A stretch of DNA of 8,093 bases from Acidimicrobiaceae bacterium (GTDB lineage: Bacteria > Actinomycetota > Acidimicrobiia > Acidimicrobiales > Ilumatobacteraceae): NCBI GenBank assembly GCA_003455715.1, contig DMQJ01000461.1, positions 1-8,093 on the forward strand, written 5' to 3'. Positions 7,101 to 8,093 of the stretch are shown piece by piece. Made by a program: the position numbers and the translations under genes. The notes under the pieces were generated by a model that was not told the origin of the DNA, searched no databases, and was given only the letters and a program-made list of their open reading frames with translations. The number at the start of each line of letters is the position of its first letter. Position 1 is the first letter of the stretch.

Positions 7101-7687
7101 TCGCTGTGCAGTGCATCGATGGCCGTCGGCCAGGTGGCGTGGGTGACGGCCAAGCCCTCGGTGGCCGACAGTTTGTCGCGACCGTCGAACACAACGGTGC
7201 TCGCGACGCGGGGCGTCACGATGACGCCGGGAACGATGGTGGCGGAGTTGTTGAGTCGCAGCACGGCACCGGCGGGCAGGTAGTCGCCTGCGCAGCGGGC
7301 AGGCACGCAATAGGTGGCCGCGTTGCCGTTGGTGAGATCGCCGTCGCCGAGTACGAGCGTGGAGGACTGGATGCGATCGTTGGGCGTGGGCTCGTAACCG
7401 TCTTCCCAGTGGTCGTAGTAGATGATCGCGCCTTCGGCGCCAACGGTGACCGAGGTGGTGGACGACAGGTTGAGGCCAGTGGTGCCGTTGACGCTGAACA
7501 GTGCCTCGCGGGCGTTGTCTTCGAAGATGGGGACGTAGAACGTGCTGATGATCACTTCGCCGGCCGCATGCGCCACGGGCACGGGCGCGAGCGGAGAGAC
7601 CACTGGCAACACGAGGCCGCCGAGGACCATCGCAATGACGCCGCTGAGCAGGGGGGCACGGCGAACCCTTCTGTTGTCAGATGTCAC
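1136..7687 (-). CDS. Giant secreted multidomain protein with C-terminal C25 (gingipain-family) cysteine peptidase
   Basis: This gene encodes 2183 residues. Domains in order: signal peptide 1-41 (cut after AHA); IgGFc-binding-like surface region about 44-530 with YYDHWEDGYE (90-99); DUF11 about 536-681 with a calcium-type loop DVDGDGLVDPGD (548-559); a second DUF11 (685-745 and 914-976) split by a jelly-roll-like module (748-911); a GEVED leader (979-1002) interrupted by a paralogous module (1007-1170); GEVED core about 1244-1342 ending GEIEDY; FnIII-like segment 1346-1440; a charged, probably helical linker about 1447-1485; prodomain-like and beta-sandwich regions typical of C25 proteins (about 1493-1760); and C25 peptidase about 1838-2178. 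The predicted catalytic residues are His2053 in YLGHSSSQEW and Cys2085 in QFGCWNTYY. No transmembrane tail, LPXTG, PEP-CTERM or Por-type C-terminal sorting domain follows; the protein ends GDPAVAIGGNG. The start at GTG 7687 is chosen for its strong GGGAGGAG site and because it places a signal peptide at the N-terminus. Probable role: exported adhesin-like protease acting on surface or secreted proteins. Substrates are unknown. Confidence 0.88.
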   Translation of the reverse strand: MTSDNRRVRRAPLLSGVIAMVLGGLVLPVVSPLAPVPVAHAAGEVIISTFYVPIFEDNAREALFSVNGTTGLNLSSTTSVTVGAEGAIIYYDHWEDGYEPTPNDRIQSSTLVLGDGDLTNGNAATYCVPARCAGDYLPAGAVLRLNNSATIVPGVIVTPRVASTVVFDGRDKLSATEGLAVTHATWPTAIDALHSEMAAAFDTSRWGVNFSSPVGTDTPNVGSNNTFSYTGMEIMASEPGTQLFVDFANNGNFTDPGDINGSTVIGEGETYYIDGTVLEGTRVVASKPVQVFLMTGVIGSNYENRSFQIFPTEGLVNDYVAPASTARPDGTYATVLYLYNPQSTTLNITVTTPSGSTVYAVPAGQTYSPAPTLAYNEAARITAAQTFAVVAGSGAAEGGSRNYDWGYSPLPSRLLVDDLVVGWAPGSQDLSAPDYDPVWATAVAPTVLYIDYDADPTTGANVDANGSRYDTTVTIANALDMVRITDPNDNDMTGTRIYTIDDVGISLAYGEDPDINTPVAQPGIDLGTTQFPACGALCVRKEAAIAIDVDGDGLVDPGDTITWVVTATNTDYYALVFPVLLDILPPDVSYLPGTSSVQLNNDPVIPIADDVVPPAATLFPWDELGREIVATLPVGSQVTVTFDTIVDPDYSSGNALCNRALVTSDREIILTDANGADTGCVPVDGLRVTKTSDTGGQPVVPGQTIEYTIGVDNQSSGTLTNIAVIDPLPAGLTWVSTDVVRPTVVNNTVADDFEVSGDWTGSTGTVAWTDSAWTETDGGGLGTGAGRIRKVTDAGDLSLQFRNGSQANEGVARLIGNLSAYSTVGVAFDRRCVSLESGDAVSVQVRPDGSSAWDTIATFNNCDNGSYIAESIPLSAAQFGSATSIRFIVTDAFGGGGTDNIYFDNLVISATGRFPVATAGAAPPNLFTLTDLLVGESATVTLTVTVNNPYTATDEIANIVTVRSGNTVAQASVVDCVRCFDYGDNPVSYEDAGPAPARARATSERQYIADTFQALGYTGNTGSVDWAGIWTEVDALGGGATSGRVQNIADAGTRSLRIGDTGATTAVNQAATRAVGDLSGASTVTLSYDYRCLNMGATDTVQVQIRPTNAAAWQVVQTINSCNNPTIYSNNAVTLAPALYGATTELRVIVTSALEANELFFFDDVQFRVTYDSRTVGPRLGTLFDREVGGAGTNPPFPATAPAAPNGDDLDGVDDEDGVTVPAVDTETLVLPIVITDSTGGSSYLNGWFDWNGDGLFQSSESIFAPGTFVSATGGITVSGGAGSVPGPGSYSVTITVPDLEPGGYEIGDTMYSRFRVATELTGVSVSTGPALDGEIEDYATTLNTLPVNLAYFSSARSGRQVTVDWRTSQEVDNLGFHVYAEKADGTLQQLTTRIVPAVSPTSVTPQDYRVRVRTNRNVLWLEDISLDGVRELHGPYRVGGSFGDPESTDGADWADVQAEVEAAEGERHDAAREAVEQRLDTVGPTTSAGPVARLEVTESGIHVVTFEQLLSAGVDLTGVATDTFALTDASGPVPIEIVGGPTFGPGSSFRFVGEPVDSLYTGTNVYRLHLDRTMAARVAPAVETPGEPAPPKDSNGRPRRTTSEGGPVIGATEYTAVVRNEVNVEYSVTAPGDDPWYEQLLLTFSGSPSTASTTVSLDAVVPGASATVSVDLWGITRDPIVDDHHVALRVNGQQVQTLRFDDNEAVTLSAVVAPGVLVEGDNLIEVVSLADTGAYIDMIVIDGWQVEYRRGTVATDGRLDLSADAPAFDVSALPSGDVVAYRIAADGVVSLASTAALGGGVVQVSAAGTGARYVVSAATALHSPVVAAAPVPADLLGGSADYLMVTHGMFTDTLAALVAHHESIGRTVKVVDVADVYEAYNHGVVDASAIDRYLAEAVPALGLTWVLLVGADSYDYRDYYGIGAVSLLPSLYGSTGYNISYAPLDPAFADVDGDKLPDVALGRMPAHTSAELQVMIDKTIAYAANPSGDTALLVSDAGNGLDYAAANDALQAQLAAWDVARVDIDRQGLSTAQSELLAAFADGPALTVYLGHSSSQEWTELGLFTTSDAQALVGPSTALLQFGCWNTYYVAPDSGTLAHALLLNPDGGAVVVGGSTALVSSANDIAFSAFLAAAIEAGAPTIGEAIQIAKRELARHAGGSVDDVLLGWTVLGDPAVAIGGNG
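1146..1150 (-). promoter_or_regulatory. Shine-Dalgarno site of the cysteine-rich protein gene
   Basis: GGAGG on the minus strand lies six bases before the GTG at 1139 and inside the last codons of the C25 gene. It decides the start of the small gene and lets ribosomes load there independently as well as by coupling. Confidence 0.8.
1154..2176 (-). other. C25 (gingipain-family) peptidase domain
   Basis: Residues about 1838-2178. Landmarks in order: ADYLMVTHGMF (1841-1851), VVDVADVYEAYNHG (1871-1884), WVLLVGADSYDYRDYY (1906-1921), ADVDGDKLPDVALGRMPA (1950-1967), the catalytic His2053 in YLGHSSSQEW, the catalytic Cys2085 in QFGCWN, and the closing GWTVLGDPAVAI (2168-2179). His and Cys are 32 residues apart, close to the 33 of RgpB (His211 and Cys244). 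Cys2085 is the only cysteine in the domain. Confidence 0.88.
3662..3958 (-). other. GEVED domain
   Basis: Residues 1244-1342 show YLNGWFDWNGDGLFQSSE (1244-1261), a calcium-type acidic loop, then a strand-rich segment ending in MYSRFRVATE (1311-1320) and the family signature as GEIEDYA (1334-1340). GEVED domains are common in large exported bacterial proteins alongside DUF11. An FnIII-like segment beginning LPVNLAYFSSARSG (1346-1359) follows directly. Confidence 0.8.
4178..4669 (-). repeat. Jelly-roll-like module, copy B (inserted in the GEVED leader)
   Basis: Residues 1007-1170 align with copy A at an almost constant offset of 259-260 residues, including the cysteine pair (1092 and 1122). 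The copy lies between FDYGDNPVSYEDAGPA (980-995) and VGPRLGTLFD (1176-1185), which in GEVED-type proteins normally belong to one leader ending in the GDDLDGVDDEDGVT acidic stretch (1207-1220). The copies are similar in protein but not obviously in DNA, so the duplication is old. Confidence 0.8.
4955..5446 (-). repeat. Jelly-roll-like module, copy A (inserted in DUF11 domain 2)
   Basis: Residues 748-911 are paralogous to 1007-1170. Shared landmarks are ADDF / ADTF at the start, WTxxD near the front, G-R-(I/V) followed by DAG-x-x-SL, an R-C and an N-x-C that place cysteines 30 residues apart (832 and 862), the RP-x-x-x-x-AW strand, IRFIVT / LRVIVT, and a final FDN / FDD. It sits between LPAGLTWVS and LLVGESATVTLTVTV, which together make one DUF11 domain, so this copy is nested inside that domain. 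Confidence 0.8.
5645..6082 (-). other. DUF11 domain 1 with calcium-type loop
   Basis: Residues 536-681 follow the DUF11 pattern: an opening strand LCVRKEAAIAI, a DxDGDG loop (548-556) leading to GDTITWVVTATNT, then LLDILPPDVSYLPG, and a closing NRALVTSD strand. The cysteine pairs 534/538 and 657/680 flank or close it. DUF11 domains are beta-sandwich stalk modules of exported proteins. Confidence 0.7.
6098..7558 (-). other. N-terminal IgGFc-binding-like surface region
   Basis: Residues about 44-530 begin with STFYVPIFEDN and contain the marker YYDHWEDGYE (90-99), followed by a repeated-strand region with PVQVFLMTG (288-296) and NDYVAPAS (317-324). Regions of this kind start many very large bacterial surface proteins and resemble the N-terminal part of IgGFc-binding domains. 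The cysteine pair 127/132 probably forms a disulfide. The domain call rests on motif recognition; ligand binding is not implied. Confidence 0.5.
7565..7687 (-). other. Signal peptide of the C25 protein
   Basis: Residues 1-41 have a basic start with several arginines (NRRVRR, 5-10), a hydrophobic core rich in Leu, Val, Gly and Ala (about 12-31), and an A-x-A cleavage site at AHA (39-41) followed by AGEV. This is a Sec-type leader. There is a double arginine but no twin-arginine consensus with the hydrophobic residues at the expected positions, unlike the next gene. Confidence 0.85.
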
Positions 7688-7692
7688 CGACA

Positions 7693-7700
7693 CTCCTCCC
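7693..7700 (-). promoter_or_regulatory. Shine-Dalgarno site of the C25 gene
   Basis: GGGAGGAG on the minus strand lies five bases before the GTG at 7687. In-frame ATGs at 7726 and 7720 lack a comparable site and would put a charged extension in front of the signal peptide, so this site fixes the start. Confidence 0.85.
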
Positions 7701-7732
7701 GTTGGCGACCGTATGGGCATATGCATCGGCCA

Positions 7733-7748
7733 CACCCGGCGACGGGTG
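7733..7748. repeat. Short inverted repeat in the leader of the C25 gene
   Basis: CACCCG and CGGGTG are perfect 6-base arms around a 4-base loop, 46 bases upstream of the GTG start. No T-tract follows on the minus strand, so it is not a convincing intrinsic terminator for the upstream gene. It may be an RNA hairpin or operator, or a chance occurrence in GC-rich DNA. No convincing -35/-10 pair was found in the 7688-7796 gap. Confidence 0.35.
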
Positions 7749-7796
7749 AAGCGTAGTTGACGGATTTGTGGTTGCCTGCGCAAGGAATCGAGAAAT

Positions 7797-8093
7797 TCAT
7801 CCGCCAAAACCACGCTTCGTTGCTTTGGGCAGCACTCTCCGTAGATATTGCCCACGGGTGAGGCCTCTGGCTTGCAAGTGTTGACGCGACGGTAACGCAA
7901 GCGGCACCACGAACGCCGCCTTCCGACGCAGGCCGCGCAGGGTGCGCCAGTGCCCCACCGCCTGTTCCGCGAAGGGAACCGACGCAGCTGCGTCGTGCAG
8001 CACGGCACCCGGACCATCCTGCGGAGCGCAGGCGAGCCACGACGCCCACCCGTCGCCCAACGCTTCGGGGGCCGGTTCCCTCGCACACATGCC
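7797..8093 (-). CDS. C-terminal part of an upstream gene, possibly nucleotidyltransferase-like
   Basis: About 98 codons run from the right edge to a TGA at 7797, so the start is outside the window; the ATG at 8090 may be internal. The visible tail includes LHDAAASVPFAEQAVGHWRT, then basic and hydrophobic stretches LRRKAAFVVPLALPSRQHLQ and GLTRGQYLRRVLPKATKR. The pattern of a W-R-x-L helix, a hydrophobic stretch ending in LPSR, and a final YLRR helix recalls the C-terminus of the uncharacterised nucleotidyltransferase family (NTP_transf_5-like), which often accompanies HprK-like proteins. That is a weak motif-level impression. Coding character (alanine, arginine and leucine rich, GC-rich third positions) and continuity support a real gene. 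It is separated from the C25 gene by 109 bases, with no clear terminator between them, so it may belong to the same transcript. Confidence 0.55.
   Translation of the reverse strand, partial: GMCAREPAPEALGDGWASWLACAPQDGPGAVLHDAAASVPFAEQAVGHWRTLRGLRRKAAFVVPLALPSRQHLQARGLTRGQYLRRVLPKATKRGFGG

Noticed and set aside
7720..7726. In-frame ATG starts giving MHMPIRSPTG ahead of the signal peptide
   Set aside because: There is no good ribosome binding site ahead of them, and the strong site at 7693-7700 lies between them and the GTG start.
7733..7748. Intrinsic terminator for the upstream gene
   Set aside because: The stem is only six base pairs and no T-tract follows on either strand.
7688..8086. 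In-frame extension of the C25 gene up to an ATG at 8086
   Set aside because: It would overlap the upstream coding region, gives an Arg/Cys-rich sequence without domain character, and the GTG at 7687 has a strong Shine-Dalgarno site and a signal peptide directly after it.
1..8093. CRISPR array, tRNA, rRNA, insertion sequence or attachment site
   Set aside because: No regularly spaced direct repeats, no structural RNA signatures, no transposase-like protein and no terminal inverted repeats were seen; the window is almost fully protein-coding.

Overview
The window reads entirely on the minus strand. It looks like a stretch of a high-GC bacterial chromosome coding for a secreted or surface protein and its partner genes. 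High GC, GTG starts at all three genes whose starts are visible, overlapping GTGA junctions, a Tat-type leader and a giant DUF11/GEVED/C25 protein would suit an actinobacterium, perhaps of the Acidimicrobiia kind. That assignment is inference; Planctomycetes and other high-GC phyla also carry such proteins.

In the direction of transcription (high to low coordinates) the layout is as follows. (1) 8093-7797 is the 3' end of a gene whose start lies outside the window; its tail resembles the C-terminus of the uncharacterised nucleotidyltransferase family (NTP_transf_5-like), with low certainty. (2) 7796-7688 is a 109-base gap with a small inverted repeat and a strong Shine-Dalgarno site. (3) 7687-1136 encodes a 2183-residue secreted multidomain protein: signal peptide, a large N-terminal region of the IgGFc-binding-like surface type, two DUF11 domains, two paralogous jelly-roll-like modules nested inside other domains, a GEVED domain, an FnIII-like strand-rich segment, a C25 prodomain-like part, and a C-terminal gingipain-family (C25) cysteine peptidase with an apparently intact His/Cys dyad. 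(4) 1139-621 encodes a 172-residue protein with a twin-arginine signal and 12 cysteines in the mature part. (5) 624 to the left edge is the 5' part of an HPr-kinase-like P-loop protein with an altered Walker A first residue. It starts at GTG and runs off the window, so a search for complete ORFs would miss it.

Genes 3, 4 and 5 are joined by two successive 4-base GTGA stop/start overlaps, so they are very likely one translationally coupled operon. The combination is a giant exported peptidase/adhesin, a small Tat-exported cysteine-rich protein and a cytoplasmic HprK-like kinase, with a possible nucleotidyltransferase upstream. I do not recognise it as a characterised system. HprK-like and NTP_transf_5-like proteins are known companions of peptide-modification and cell-surface clusters. 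A plausible but unproven reading is that the operon makes, modifies and processes the cysteine-rich exported protein. No RNA genes, CRISPR arrays, insertion sequences or clear intrinsic terminators were seen.
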